Made by a program: the position numbers and the translations under genes. From contig NZ_LGYE01000001.1 in the NCBI RefSeq assembly GCF_001262495.1, forward strand, positions 620,001 to 684,000: a DNA stretch of 64,000 nt. The letters are read 5' to 3'. The notes beneath the pieces were generated by a model. The model saw nothing but the letters and a program-made list of their open reading frames with translations, was not told the DNA's origin and ran no database searches. The first letter of the stretch is position 1. Each line of letters begins with the position of its first letter. The stretch comes from Microbacterium sp. GCS4. Lineage in GTDB: Bacteria > Actinomycetota > Actinomycetes > Actinomycetales > Microbacteriaceae. Shown piece after piece: positions 56,138 to 64,000 of the stretch.

Positions 56138-56169
56138 CGTCTGTTTCTGCCGAACGGCAGAAACAGACG
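56138..56169. repeat. Palindrome, family 2, left of DUF559 gene
   Basis: A perfect 14-bp stem (CGTCTGTTTCTGCC at 56138-56151 with 56156-56169) and a 4-base loop. A third related half, revcomp CCCGTCTATCTCTGCCGTA at 56184-56202, forms the very end of the DUF559 gene. Related hairpins occur on the other side of that gene. Confidence 0.82.
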
Positions 56170-56180
56170 CTCGGTTTGCG

Positions 56181-57179
56181 TCATACGGCAGAGATAGACG
56201 GGCCTGAATCGCGGTCGGCGCGGCGACAGGCCTCACGGATCCGACGGACGGCCTCGTGAGGTGAGCGATAGACGTGCTCCGACGTCAGGCGAACCGTCAC
56301 CCACCCCGCCTCGGCGTACGCCTGGTACTTGTCGATGTCGCGCTCGAGCTGATGGCGAAGGAGATGACCGTCGCTCTCGTACTCGATCGCCACACGCAGG
56401 TCCGGATACGCCAGTTCGCTGCATCCGAGGAATCGGCCTCGCCCGTCGTAGACGTCGTGATCGAGGACCGGCTCTGGCAGCCCCGCGTCGCGGATGAGCA
56501 GCCGGATCTGAGTCTCCGGAGGCGACGCCGATCCCGTGCGCGCATGCTCCAGAGCGCGGCGAAGCGCCGGGGCACCGGGGCGGCCTCGTCGCTCTGCGAA
56601 GCGTTCGAGGCGCTCGCGATCGGCGAGCGCGGACTCCGTCACCGGTCTGAACCCGCCGGGATGCCGCGGAATGTGGAGGACGTGATCCGCGGCAACGATC
56701 AGCTCATCCTCACGCAGCGTTCCGCCGAGCGACGCCCAGGTCGAGGCGGGGTCGGTGACACGGATGCCGCCGAGATCCGTGACGAGGACGAAGGATGCCG
56801 TGAATTGCCGCCCCCGCAGCCCTGGCCTCACCGGTGCGGTGCGTGGACGGAACACGCCGACCTCGATCGCTGCGGGGACCCTCGATGGCAGCGGGATCTG
56901 CCACAGATGAGCCGCCGTCGTCCCGCAAAGGAAAGCGTGCGGTGGCATGAGAGGGATGTAGGCGCTGATGAGCCGCTCGAACTCTGCGGAGCGCCGCGCC
57001 CAGTTCGGTGCGTCGTCGGAACCGGCCGGGTCGAGGTCTCGACGGCGTCGGCCGCCGTGGAAGATCGTCTCGAAATGGTCGCCCCGCAGCGCGGATCTCC
57101 CGACGCCGAGGTGCGAGGCCTCAGCGACCGTGAACGCCTCGGGCAGTCGGGAAGGAGTCTCGGGGCGGCGTCGTGGCAT
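56181..57179 (-). CDS. DUF559-type (Vsr-like) endonuclease-domain protein
   Basis: 332 residues. Residues 1-215 resemble the AbiEi-type antitoxin-like start seen in many actinobacterial orphan proteins (LCGTTAAHLWQIPLP). The C-terminal domain has the Vsr-like nuclease pattern: Glu222 (PETQIRLLI), Asp260 (YPDLRVAIEYESDGH) and Glu266, then HQLERDIDKYQAY. The acidic residues are intact, unlike in the 1.8-kb paralogue. Hairpin repeats lie on both sides and the last codons are themselves repeat sequence. ATG 57179 follows CACTCT by six bases. No partner gene is recognised. It lies between prfA and the cys genes. Confidence 0.73.
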   Translation of the reverse strand: MPRRRPETPSRLPEAFTVAEASHLGVGRSALRGDHFETIFHGGRRRRDLDPAGSDDAPNWARRSAEFERLISAYIPLMPPHAFLCGTTAAHLWQIPLPSRVPAAIEVGVFRPRTAPVRPGLRGRQFTASFVLVTDLGGIRVTDPASTWASLGGTLREDELIVAADHVLHIPRHPGGFRPVTESALADRERLERFAERRGRPGAPALRRALEHARTGSASPPETQIRLLIRDAGLPEPVLDHDVYDGRGRFLGCSELAYPDLRVAIEYESDGHLLRHQLERDIDKYQAYAEAGWVTVRLTSEHVYRSPHEAVRRIREACRRADRDSGPSISAV

Positions 57180-57231
57180 GACGCAAGAGTGCACGAACCG
57201 GAACCGCGCGCGTGCGGGCCGTCCACAGGGC

Positions 57232-57296
57232 CCGTCTATTTGCGGCGAATGGTCGCCGCACGCACGCTATTTGTGCCGTTCGGCAGAAATAGACGG
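57232..57296. repeat. Palindrome cluster, family 2, right of DUF559 gene
   Basis: Outer arms CCGTCTATTT (57232-57241) and AAATAGACGG (57287-57296) enclose two inner stems: GCGGCGA/TCGCCGC (57242-57248, 57253-57259) and CTATTTGTGCCG/CGGCAGAAATAG (57267-57278, 57281-57292, one mismatch). Shares GTCTrTTTCTGCCG with the left element. It ends exactly where prfA ends. Confidence 0.78.
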
Positions 57297-58376
57297 TCAG
57301 GAGTCGGAGCCGACGGCGGCGAGACGCGCCTCCTCATCGGCCTGGACCGCCGACTCGATGATCGGCTCGAGAGCGCCGTCCATGACCTGGTCGAGGTTGT
57401 ACGCCTTGAAGCCGGTGCGGTGGTCCGCGATCCGGTTCTCCGGGAAGTTGTAGGTGCGGATGCGCTCGGAGCGGTCCATCGTGCGGATCTGCGACTTACG
57501 CGCATCCGACGCCACCGCATCCAGCTCCTCCTGCTGCTTCGCGAGCAGCCGAGCGCGGAGCACGCGCATCGCGGCCTCGCGGTTCTGCAGCTGCGACTTC
57601 TCGTTCTGCATCGACACGACGATGCCGGTCGGCACGTGCGTGATCCGCACCGCCGAGTCTGTCGTGTTCACGGACTGCCCGCCGGGGCCCGACGAGCGGA
57701 ACACGTCGATCTTGAGATCGTTCTGGTCGATCTGGATCTCCTCGGGCTCGTCGACCTCGGGGAACACCAGCACCCCGGTCGTGGACGTGTGGATGCGACC
57801 CTGCGACTCGGTCGCCGGCACGCGCTGCACTCGGTGCACACCGCCCTCGTACTTCAGGTGAGCCCAGACGCCCTGAGCGGGGTCGGATGACGATCCCTTG
57901 ATCGCGACCTGCACGTCCTTGTATCCGCCGAGATCCGACTCGTTGCGCTCGAGGAGCTCCGTCTTCCAGCCCTTCGACGCCGCGTACTGCACGTACATGC
58001 GCAGCAGATCGGCGGCGAACAGCGCCGACTCGGCGCCGCCCTCCCCCGCCTTGATCTCCATGATCACGTCGCGCGCATCATCGGGATCACGCGGGATCAG
58101 CAGGCGTCGAAGCTTCTCCTGCGCCGCCTGCAGACCCTGCTCGAGCACCGGGACCTCGTCGGCGAACGCCTCGTCCTCACGGGCGAGTTCGCGCGCGGCC
58201 TCCAGATCGTCGGATGCCGCGACCCACGCCTCATGCGCCGCGACGATGCGCGACAGCTCGGCGTAGCGCCGGTTGACGCGCTTGGCGCGCGCGGCATCGG
58301 CGTGCACCGCCGGGTCGGAGAGCTCCTCCTGCACCCGGCGGTGCTCGTCGATCAGAGTCTGGACGGACTCGAACAC
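57297..58376 (-). CDS. prfA: Peptide chain release factor 1
   Basis: Ends translation at UAA and UAG. 359 residues. The anticodon-like PAT (RVPATESQG) and the catalytic GGQ loop [19 protein letters not shown] are clear; the Gln is the PrmC target. GTG 58376 has GGAGCGACG upstream and lies 11 bp behind rho, so it is probably cotranscribed with rho. rpmE is not between rho and prfA as in mycobacteria. Confidence 0.96.
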   Translation of the reverse strand: MFESVQTLIDEHRRVQEELSDPAVHADAARAKRVNRRYAELSRIVAAHEAWVAASDDLEAARELAREDEAFADEVPVLEQGLQAAQEKLRRLLIPRDPDDARDVIMEIKAGEGGAESALFAADLLRMYVQYAASKGWKTELLERNESDLGGYKDVQVAIKGSSSDPAQGVWAHLKYEGGVHRVQRVPATESQGRIHTSTTGVLVFPEVDEPEEIQIDQNDLKIDVFRSSGPGGQSVNTTDSAVRITHVPTGIVVSMQNEKSQLQNREAAMRVLRARLLAKQQEELDAVASDARKSQIRTMDRSERIRTYNFPENRIADHRTGFKAYNLDQVMDGALEPIIESAVQADEEARLAAVGSDS

Positions 58377-58387
58377 CGTCGCTCCGC

Positions 58388-60328
58388 TCAGCGGATGTTG
58401 TTGTCGTGCCCGTGACCGCCGGCCGGCAGCGTCGGGATCGACTTCTGCATCTGCACGAGGAACTCCACGTTCGAATGGGTCTCCTTGAGCTTGCCGAGCA
58501 CGACCTCGAGCGCCTGCTGCTGGTCGAGGCCGGCGAGGGCGCGACGCAGCTTCCAGGTGATCTTCACCTCGTCGGCGGAGAGCAGCATCTCCTCACGGCG
58601 GGTGCTCGACGCGTTGACGTCGACGGCCGGGAAGATCCGCTTGTCGGCGAGAGCGCGCGACAGACGCAGCTCGCTGTTGCCGGTGCCCTTGAACTCCTCG
58701 AAGATGACCTCGTCCATCTTGGAGCCGGTCTCGACGAGCGCGGTGGCGAGGATCGTGAGCGACCCGCCGTTCTCGATGTTGCGCGCAGCGCCGAAGAAGC
58801 GCTTGGGCGGGTAGAGCGCCGAGGCGTCGACTCCACCGGTCAGCACACGACCCGAGGCGGGGGCGGCGAGGTTGTACGCACGGCCGAGGCGCGTGATCGA
58901 GTCGAGCAGCACGACGACGTCGCGACCGAGTTCGACGAGGCGCTTCGCGCGCTCGATCGCGAGCTCGGCGACCGTCGTGTGGTCCTCGGCGGGGCGGTCG
59001 AAGGTCGAGGCGATGACCTCGCCCTTGACCGAGCGTTCCATGTCGGTGACCTCTTCGGGGCGCTCGTCCACGAGCACGACCATGAGGTGGACCTCGGGGT
59101 TGTTCTGCGCGATCGCGTTCGCGATCTGCTGCAGGACGATGGTCTTGCCGGCCTTGGGGGGCGCGACGATGAGTCCGCGCTGGCCCTTGCCGATGGGGGC
59201 GACCAGGTCGATGATGCGCTGCGTGAGCTTCTCGGGCGCGGTCTCCAGGCGCAGACGCTCCTGCGGGTACAGCGGGGTCAGCTTGCCGAACTCGACGCGC
59301 GTGGCGGCGTCGTCGACCGAGAGGCCGTTGATCGAGTCGACCTTCACGAGCGCGTTGTACTTCTGGCGCCCCTGCTGCTCGTTCTCACGCGGCTGCTTGA
59401 TCGAGCCGACGATCGCGTCGCCCTTGCGCAGGTTGTACTTCTTCACCTGGCCGAGCGAGACGTAGACGTCGCTGGGACCCGCGAGGTAGCCGGTCGTGCG
59501 AACGAAGGCGTAGTTGTCGAGGACGTCGAGGATTCCGGCGATCGGGATCAGGACGTCGTCCTCGCCGATCTCGGTCTCGAACTCGTCGGTCTGCGTGCCG
59601 CCGCGGCGCTTGTTGCGCTGACGGCCACGACCGTTGCCGCCCTGCTCGTCATCCGCGGGAGCGTTCTGCTGCTGCTCGCCCTGGCCGTTGCCGTTCTGTC
59701 CGCGACCGCGGTTGCGGCTGCGGTTGCGGCTGCGGCTGCGGCCGCTCTGCTCCTCGCCATCGGCGCCCTCGGAGGCGGAGTCGTTCGACGACGCCGCCTC
59801 GGCGGGTGCCTGCTCCGCGGGCTTCTCCTCGGCCGCGGCGGGAGCGTCCGCCTCCGCGGTGGCCTTCTTGGCGGGACGACGCCCGCGGCCCTTCTTGGGC
59901 TCGGCGGCGGAGTCGGCCGCCGCATCGCTCGCCGCGTCGGCGGGCTTCTTGTCCTCGGCGGGCGTGCTCTCGGCCGGGGCCGCGTCCGTCGCCGGAGCGG
60001 CGTCTGCCGCGGGCTCGGCGTCGGCCTTCTTCGCACGGCTGCGGCGAGGGGCCTTGGCCTTGGGTGCCTCGGCGTCGGCGGCCGGAGCGTCAGCAGACGC
60101 CGGAGCGTCAGCGGACGCCGGGGCGTCGGCCGCGGGCGCCGCGGCGGCGCTCTCCGCTGCCTTCTCGGCCTTGGCGGCCGCCGACGCGGTGTTCGCCCGA
60201 CGCGGGGCGCGCTTGCGGGCGGGCGCGGCCTCGGCAGGCGCCTCGGTCGCGGCGGGGGCCGCGGCGGATGCCGGGGCCTCGGCGGCCGGAGCCGCCTGGT
60301 CGTTCTGGGTCTCGGAGAAGTTCTCCAC
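58388..60328 (-). CDS. rho: Transcription termination factor Rho
   Basis: Hexameric RNA helicase that ends transcription. 646 residues. The core has an OB RNA-binding domain (residues about 255-340, [21 protein letters not shown]), the P-loop [12 protein letters not shown] (Lys395) and the Q/R-loop segments. About 250 N-terminal residues form an Ala/Pro/Glu-rich and then Arg/Asn/Gly-rich extension ([20 protein letters not shown]), typical of actinobacteria and linked to RNA binding and aggregation. GTG 60328 has AGGGAGC ahead. A 214-bp leader upstream with small hairpins (60367-60388, 60402-60414) might allow autoregulation. Confidence 0.96.
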   Translation of the reverse strand: MENFSETQNDQAAPAAEAPASAAAPAATEAPAEAAPARKRAPRRANTASAAAKAEKAAESAAAAPAADAPASADAPASADAPAADAEAPKAKAPRRSRAKKADAEPAADAAPATDAAPAESTPAEDKKPADAASDAAADSAAEPKKGRGRRPAKKATAEADAPAAAEEKPAEQAPAEAASSNDSASEGADGEEQSGRSRSRNRSRNRGRGQNGNGQGEQQQNAPADDEQGGNGRGRQRNKRRGGTQTDEFETEIGEDDVLIPIAGILDVLDNYAFVRTTGYLAGPSDVYVSLGQVKKYNLRKGDAIVGSIKQPRENEQQGRQKYNALVKVDSINGLSVDDAATRVEFGKLTPLYPQERLRLETAPEKLTQRIIDLVAPIGKGQRGLIVAPPKAGKTIVLQQIANAIAQNNPEVHLMVVLVDERPEEVTDMERSVKGEVIASTFDRPAEDHTTVAELAIERAKRLVELGRDVVVLLDSITRLGRAYNLAAPASGRVLTGGVDASALYPPKRFFGAARNIENGGSLTILATALVETGSKMDEVIFEEFKGTGNSELRLSRALADKRIFPAVDVNASSTRREEMLLSADEVKITWKLRRALAGLDQQQALEVVLGKLKETHSNVEFLVQMQKSIPTLPAGGHGHDNNIR

Positions 60329-60542
60329 GAGTGCTCCCTCTTTGGTCTCGAAGACATGAGCGGTACGTGCGCAACGGGTGCTGCGCACGATCGCACGGGC
60401 TGGTGCTCGGCACCGGCCGGCCCCGCACCAGGCTCTCGGTGAGAACCACGCTCAGGATGAGGGCGGCGCTCACGACAGATAGGTGCGTCAGGGGTTTGGC
60501 GTGCGGATCTTGCAGAGTTGCAATGGGGCCAGATTCACGAAC

Positions 60543-61478
60543 CTACGTGGAGCCCTCCGCTCGAGTCCCCACTGTACCACCACGGACGTCGACCGCCAGC
60601 AGCAGCGCGTCCCACGGGGTGTCGGTGGTCGCAGCGGCCAGTTCCACGGCATCCTGTCGGCTGCCGGGTCCGTCCGCGAGCACGAGCACGCTGGGCCCCG
60701 CGCCCGAGACGACGGCGGCGAAACCCGCCGCGCGCAGCGCCTGCACGAGGCGCTGCGTCTCGGGCATCGCCCCGGCACGGTAGTCCTGGTGCAGCCGGTC
60801 GGCGGTCGCGTCGAGCAGCAGCTCGGGGCTCTGCATGAGCGCGGCGATCAGGAGTGCCGATCGCGAGACGTTGAACACCGCATCGGCCGTCGACACCTGC
60901 GGCGGCTGCAGCGACCGCGCGGCCGAGGTCGACATCGTGTAGGCGGGGACGAGCACGAGCGGAGAGACGCCGCGGTGCACCAGCAGCTTCTTGTGCTGCG
61001 GGCCGCGGTCTCCCATCCAGGCGATCGTGAGGCCGCCGAACAGGGCGGGCGCGACGTTGTCGGGGTGCCCCTCGATCTCGGTGGCGAGGCGCAGCATGTC
61101 GGTGTCGTCGATCTCGACGTCGCCGTCGAGCAGCCCCTTGGCCGCCAGGATGCCGGCGGTGACGGCGGCTCCGGACGAGCCGAGTCCCCGCCCGTGCGGG
61201 ACGCCGTTCTCGGCGACGATCCGCAGCCCCGGCATGGGGCGTGCGACATCCGCGTACACGTGTGCGATCGTGCGGACGATGAGGTTCGACTCATCGCGGG
61301 GGATCTCCTCCGCGCCCGAACCCGACACCTCGATGTCGAGCTCGCCCGCGGGGAGCTCGGTGACGAGGAGGGTGTCGTAGACGCTCAGCGCCAGGCCGAG
61401 TGTGTCGAAACCGGGGCCGAGGTTCGCGCTGGTCGCGGGGACCGTGACCTCGACGGTGCGTCCGAGGGCCACCGTCAC
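60543..61478 (-). CDS. thrB: Homoserine kinase
   Basis: Phosphorylates homoserine in threonine synthesis. 311 residues, GHMP kinase fold. VTVPATSANLGPGFDTLGLAL marks the start and PHGRGLGSSGAAV is the ATP loop. GTG 61478 overlaps the hom stop as GTGA. thrC, usually between hom and thrB in actinobacteria, is absent here and must be elsewhere if the pathway is complete. Confidence 0.95.
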   Translation of the reverse strand: MTVALGRTVEVTVPATSANLGPGFDTLGLALSVYDTLLVTELPAGELDIEVSGSGAEEIPRDESNLIVRTIAHVYADVARPMPGLRIVAENGVPHGRGLGSSGAAVTAGILAAKGLLDGDVEIDDTDMLRLATEIEGHPDNVAPALFGGLTIAWMGDRGPQHKKLLVHRGVSPLVLVPAYTMSTSAARSLQPPQVSTADAVFNVSRSALLIAALMQSPELLLDATADRLHQDYRAGAMPETQRLVQALRAAGFAAVVSGAGPSVLVLADGPGSRQDAVELAAATTDTPWDALLLAVDVRGGTVGTRAEGST

Positions 61479-62782
61479 TCGCCTTCGACGCGCAGCACGG
61501 AGACCACGCGCTCGACGACCGAGCTTCCGGCGAGGGCGTCGACCGTCGCGCTCAGCGCCTGATCCGTGGCACGGTGCGTGCCGATCACGAGGCGTGCGGT
61601 GGGCTCGTCCTCGCCCTCCACGGTCTGCACGACCGTCGCGACGGACACGTCGCCGTCGCTGAGGATGCCGGCGACCGTCGCGAGGACGCCGGGAGCGTCC
61701 GAGACCTCGAGCGTGATCTGGTAGCGCGTCGTGACATGGCCGATCGGGACGACGGGCAGGTTCGCCCTGGTCGACTCCCCCACGCCCACGCCGCCGGCGA
61801 TGTGTCGGCGGGCGGCGGAGACGACGTCGCCGAGCACCGCCGAGGCCGTCTGCACTCCCCCGGCGCCCGCGCCGTAGAACATGAGCGAGCCCGCGGCCTC
61901 GGCCTCGACGAACACGGCGTTGTTCGCACCGTGCACCGAGGCGAGCGGGTGCGACTGCGGCACGAGCGCCGGGTACACGCGCACGGAGATCGACTCCGAG
62001 CCGTCGACGTCGATGCGCTCGCACACCGCGAGCAGCTTGATCACGAAGCCCGCAGAGCGGGCCTCTTCGATCATCGACGCGGTGATCGAGGTGATGCCCT
62101 CGCGGTGCACGGCGTCGAGCGGGACGGCCGTGTGGAAGGCGAGACTCGCGAGGATCGCGGCCTTCTGCGCCGCGTCGTAGCCCTCGACGTCGGCCGTCGG
62201 GTCGGCTTCGGCGTATCCGAGCCGCTGGGCGTCGGCGAGCACGTCGGCGAAGTCGGCACCCTCGGTCTCCATCCGGTCGAGGATGTAGTTGGTCGTGCCG
62301 TTCACGATGCCCATGATCCGCACCACCCGGTCTCCGGCGAGGGAGTCCCGCAGCGGTCGGATGATCGGGATCGCACCGGCGGCCGCGGCCTCGTAGTAGA
62401 CGGAGGCGCCGACGCGGTCGGCAGCCTCGAACAGCTCGGGGCCGTGGGTCGCGAGGAGCGCCTTGTTCGCCGTGACGACGTCCGCCCCCGAACCGATCGC
62501 CTGGAGGATGTTCGCCCGCGCGGGCTCGATGCCCCCGATCAGCTCGATCACGATGTCGGATCCGAGGATCAGCGACTCGGCGTCGGTCGTGAACAGCTCC
62601 TTCGGCAGGTCGACGTCGCGCGGTGCGTCGAGGTTGCGCACGGCGATGCCGGCGAGCTCGAGCGACGCTCCCGCGCGGTCGGCGAGTTCGTCGCCGTGAC
62701 GCAGCAGAAGGGCGGCGACCTGGGAGCCGACCGCGCCGGCGCCGAGCAGCGCCACCCGAAGTCGTCGGTACTCAGTCGTCAT
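61475..62782 (-). CDS. hom: Homoserine dehydrogenase
   Basis: Reduces aspartate semialdehyde to homoserine, the branch to threonine and methionine. 435 residues. NAD(P) site VALLGAGAVGSQVA, the conserved GIVNGTTNYIL and catalytic-site region AQRLGYAEADPTADVEGYDAAQKAAIL. A C-terminal ACT domain (about 350-435) implies feedback control by threonine. AAGGAG precedes ATG 62782. Stop overlaps thrB; lysA lies 58 bp upstream. Confidence 0.96.
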   Translation of the reverse strand: MTTEYRRLRVALLGAGAVGSQVAALLLRHGDELADRAGASLELAGIAVRNLDAPRDVDLPKELFTTDAESLILGSDIVIELIGGIEPARANILQAIGSGADVVTANKALLATHGPELFEAADRVGASVYYEAAAAGAIPIIRPLRDSLAGDRVVRIMGIVNGTTNYILDRMETEGADFADVLADAQRLGYAEADPTADVEGYDAAQKAAILASLAFHTAVPLDAVHREGITSITASMIEEARSAGFVIKLLAVCERIDVDGSESISVRVYPALVPQSHPLASVHGANNAVFVEAEAAGSLMFYGAGAGGVQTASAVLGDVVSAARRHIAGGVGVGESTRANLPVVPIGHVTTRYQITLEVSDAPGVLATVAGILSDGDVSVATVVQTVEGEDEPTARLVIGTHRATDQALSATVDALAGSSVVERVVSVLRVEGE

Positions 62783-62840
62783 TGCTTCTCCTTCGGAGGG
62801 GTGGGACGGGTGGTGCTTTCCGGGCGGATCGGCCGGGCGA

Positions 62841-64000
62841 TCAGCCCTGCGCCGACTCCACCGCGGGGACCCCGGCATCGCGGGACAGGACATCGGCGAT
62901 GGTCTCGCCTCGGACGATCACGGTCGACCGGCCGTCGCGGACCGCGACGATCGGCGGACGCGGGACGTGGTTGTAGTTGCTCGCGAGGGACGCGCAGTAC
63001 GCGCCGGTCGCCGGCACGGCGAGGAGGTCGCCCGGTGCGACGTCATCCGGCAGGTACTCGTGGTCGACGACGATGTCGCCGGACTCGCAGTGCTTGCCCA
63101 CGACGCGGCTGAGCTGCGGGGCGCCGACGCCGACACGGGACGCCAGGCGCGCCGAGAACTGGGCGCCGTACAGGGCCGTGCGCGCGTTGTCGCTCATGCC
63201 TCCGTCGACGCTGAGGTACCGGCGGACGGCTCCGGACTCGAGCTCGACGTCCTTCGTGGTGCCGACCTCGTACAGGGTCACGCCGGCCGTGCCCACGATC
63301 GCGCGCCCCGGCTCGAACGAGAGCGCGGGGACGGCGATGCCCCGCGCCGCGCAGCCCTCGGCCACTGCCGCGACGATCTCGCCCGCGAGGGTCTCGATCG
63401 GCGTGGGGTCGTCGACGCTCGTGTAGGCGATGCCGAAGCCGCCGCCGAGGTTGAGCTGCGGCACCGGGCCGCCGTCCAGCAGAGCGGCGTGCAGCTCCAG
63501 GACACGGGATGCCGACTCCCGGAAGCCCGCGACCCCGAAGATCTGCGAGCCGATGTGGCAGTGCAGTCCGGCGAAGTCCAGACCGGGGATCTCCCGGATG
63601 CGGGCGACGGCTGCCTCGGCATCCGCCAGGGGGAATCCAAACTTCTGATCCTCGTGAGCGGTGGCGAGGAAGTCGTGCGTCTCGGCGTGCACGCCGCTGA
63701 TGACGCGCACGAGCACGCGCTGCACGGCGCCTGTTCGAGAGGTGATCGCTGCGAGCCGCTCGATCTCGATCGCGCTGTCCACGATGATCGTGCCGATGCC
63801 GACGCCGACCGCGCGTTCGAGCTCCGCGACGGATTTGTTGTTGCCGTGGAACCCCAGGGATGCCGGTGCCACGCCGGCTGCGAGCGCGACTTCGAGCTCG
63901 CCACCGGTGCAGACGTCGATGCGGAGACCCTCGTCGATGACCCAGCGCGCGACCACGGTGCTGAGGAACGCCTTGCCGGCGTAATAGACCTGGGCGGTCG
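62841..64000 (-). CDS. lysA: Diaminopimelate decarboxylase, 5'-partial
   Basis: PLP enzyme removing CO2 from meso-diaminopimelate to give lysine. The frame is open to the window edge; the 386 visible codons include VYYAGKAFL (PLP lysine), the HIGSQIFG motif, the LNLGGGFGIAYT loop and the YRYLS/DGGMSDN segments. About 60-90 N-terminal residues are outside the window. First of the lysA-hom-thrB group, whose products share aspartate semialdehyde. Confidence 0.95.
   Translation of the reverse strand, partial: TAQVYYAGKAFLSTVVARWVIDEGLRIDVCTGGELEVALAAGVAPASLGFHGNNKSVAELERAVGVGIGTIIVDSAIEIERLAAITSRTGAVQRVLVRVISGVHAETHDFLATAHEDQKFGFPLADAEAAVARIREIPGLDFAGLHCHIGSQIFGVAGFRESASRVLELHAALLDGGPVPQLNLGGGFGIAYTSVDDPTPIETLAGEIVAAVAEGCAARGIAVPALSFEPGRAIVGTAGVTLYEVGTTKDVELESGAVRRYLSVDGGMSDNARTALYGAQFSARLASRVGVGAPQLSRVVGKHCESGDIVVDHEYLPDDVAPGDLLAVPATGAYCASLASNYNHVPRPPIVAVRDGRSTVIVRGETIADVLSRDAGVPAVESAQG

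Overview
The window is high-GC DNA (about 70% G+C), densely packed, and looks like a chromosome segment of an actinobacterium of the family Microbacteriaceae, most likely Microbacterium or a close relative. I infer this from the gene order (lysA-hom-thrB-rho-prfA-prmC-[Sua5/TsaC]-[WecA-like]-atpI-atpBEFHAGDC; proS/nusA/ylxR/infB/rbfA/truB/ribF; dxr/rseP/ispG), from codon use, and from frequent start codons placed a few bases behind a TANNNT box (leaderless transcripts). I see no rRNA, tRNA, CRISPR array, complete insertion sequence or prophage.

Layout. 1-2.7 kb: the end of oligopeptidase B, then an orphan DUF559-type protein bracketed by palindromic repeats. 2.7-6.2 kb: 6-phosphofructokinase and a SNF2-type helicase. 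6.3-20.8 kb: a mostly minus-strand translation and RNA-processing block (ribF, two small membrane proteins, truB, rbfA, infB, ylxR, nusA, a LOG-family protein, proS). It is interrupted by mutY, a large LuxR regulator and a flavin-type oxidase-fold protein. 20.8-25.7 kb: accessory genes, namely a PEP-mutase-like enzyme, a 5'-truncated HNH endonuclease remnant, an RNB ribonuclease coupled to a nucleotidyltransferase, a stand-alone tRNA-editing domain and an NTF2-like protein. 25.7-34.6 kb: the isoprenoid genes ispG and dxr with the site-2 protease rseP. Between them sit plus-strand genes: trpE-trpG behind a Trp-codon attenuator, a YcnI copper protein with a His-bearing membrane neighbour, and a MurE-like ligase. 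34.6-43.8 kb: FKBP lipoprotein, PlsC acyltransferase, OsmC, an asparaginase-like protein, an FtsK/EccC-like ATPase, a PP2C phosphatase, a DUF5684-like membrane protein and YaaA. 43.8-53.1 kb: the complete F-type ATP synthase operon preceded by atpI, a WecA-like transferase and a Sua5/YrdC protein. 53.2-64 kb: prmC, cysK-cysE, a holin-like membrane protein, a second palindrome-bracketed DUF559 protein, prfA, rho, thrB, hom and lysA (running off the end).

How it works together. Most conserved blocks lie on the minus strand and read as operons with ATGA/GTGA stop-start overlaps. Plus-strand accessory genes split blocks that are usually contiguous in relatives (rbfA/truB, dxr/rseP/ispG, prfA/prmC). 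Perfect hairpins close several units (SNF2, ycnI, proS against the oxidase-fold gene, the DUF5684-like gene, atpC).

The observations most worth a second look are the two unlinked DUF559 genes that share a 'nuclease flanked by its own family of palindromes' architecture, the Trp attenuator whose leader peptide appears to be leaderless, the recurring TANNNT-N6-start pattern that settles several start codons, and the high frequency of the word GGCATCC/GGATGCC.
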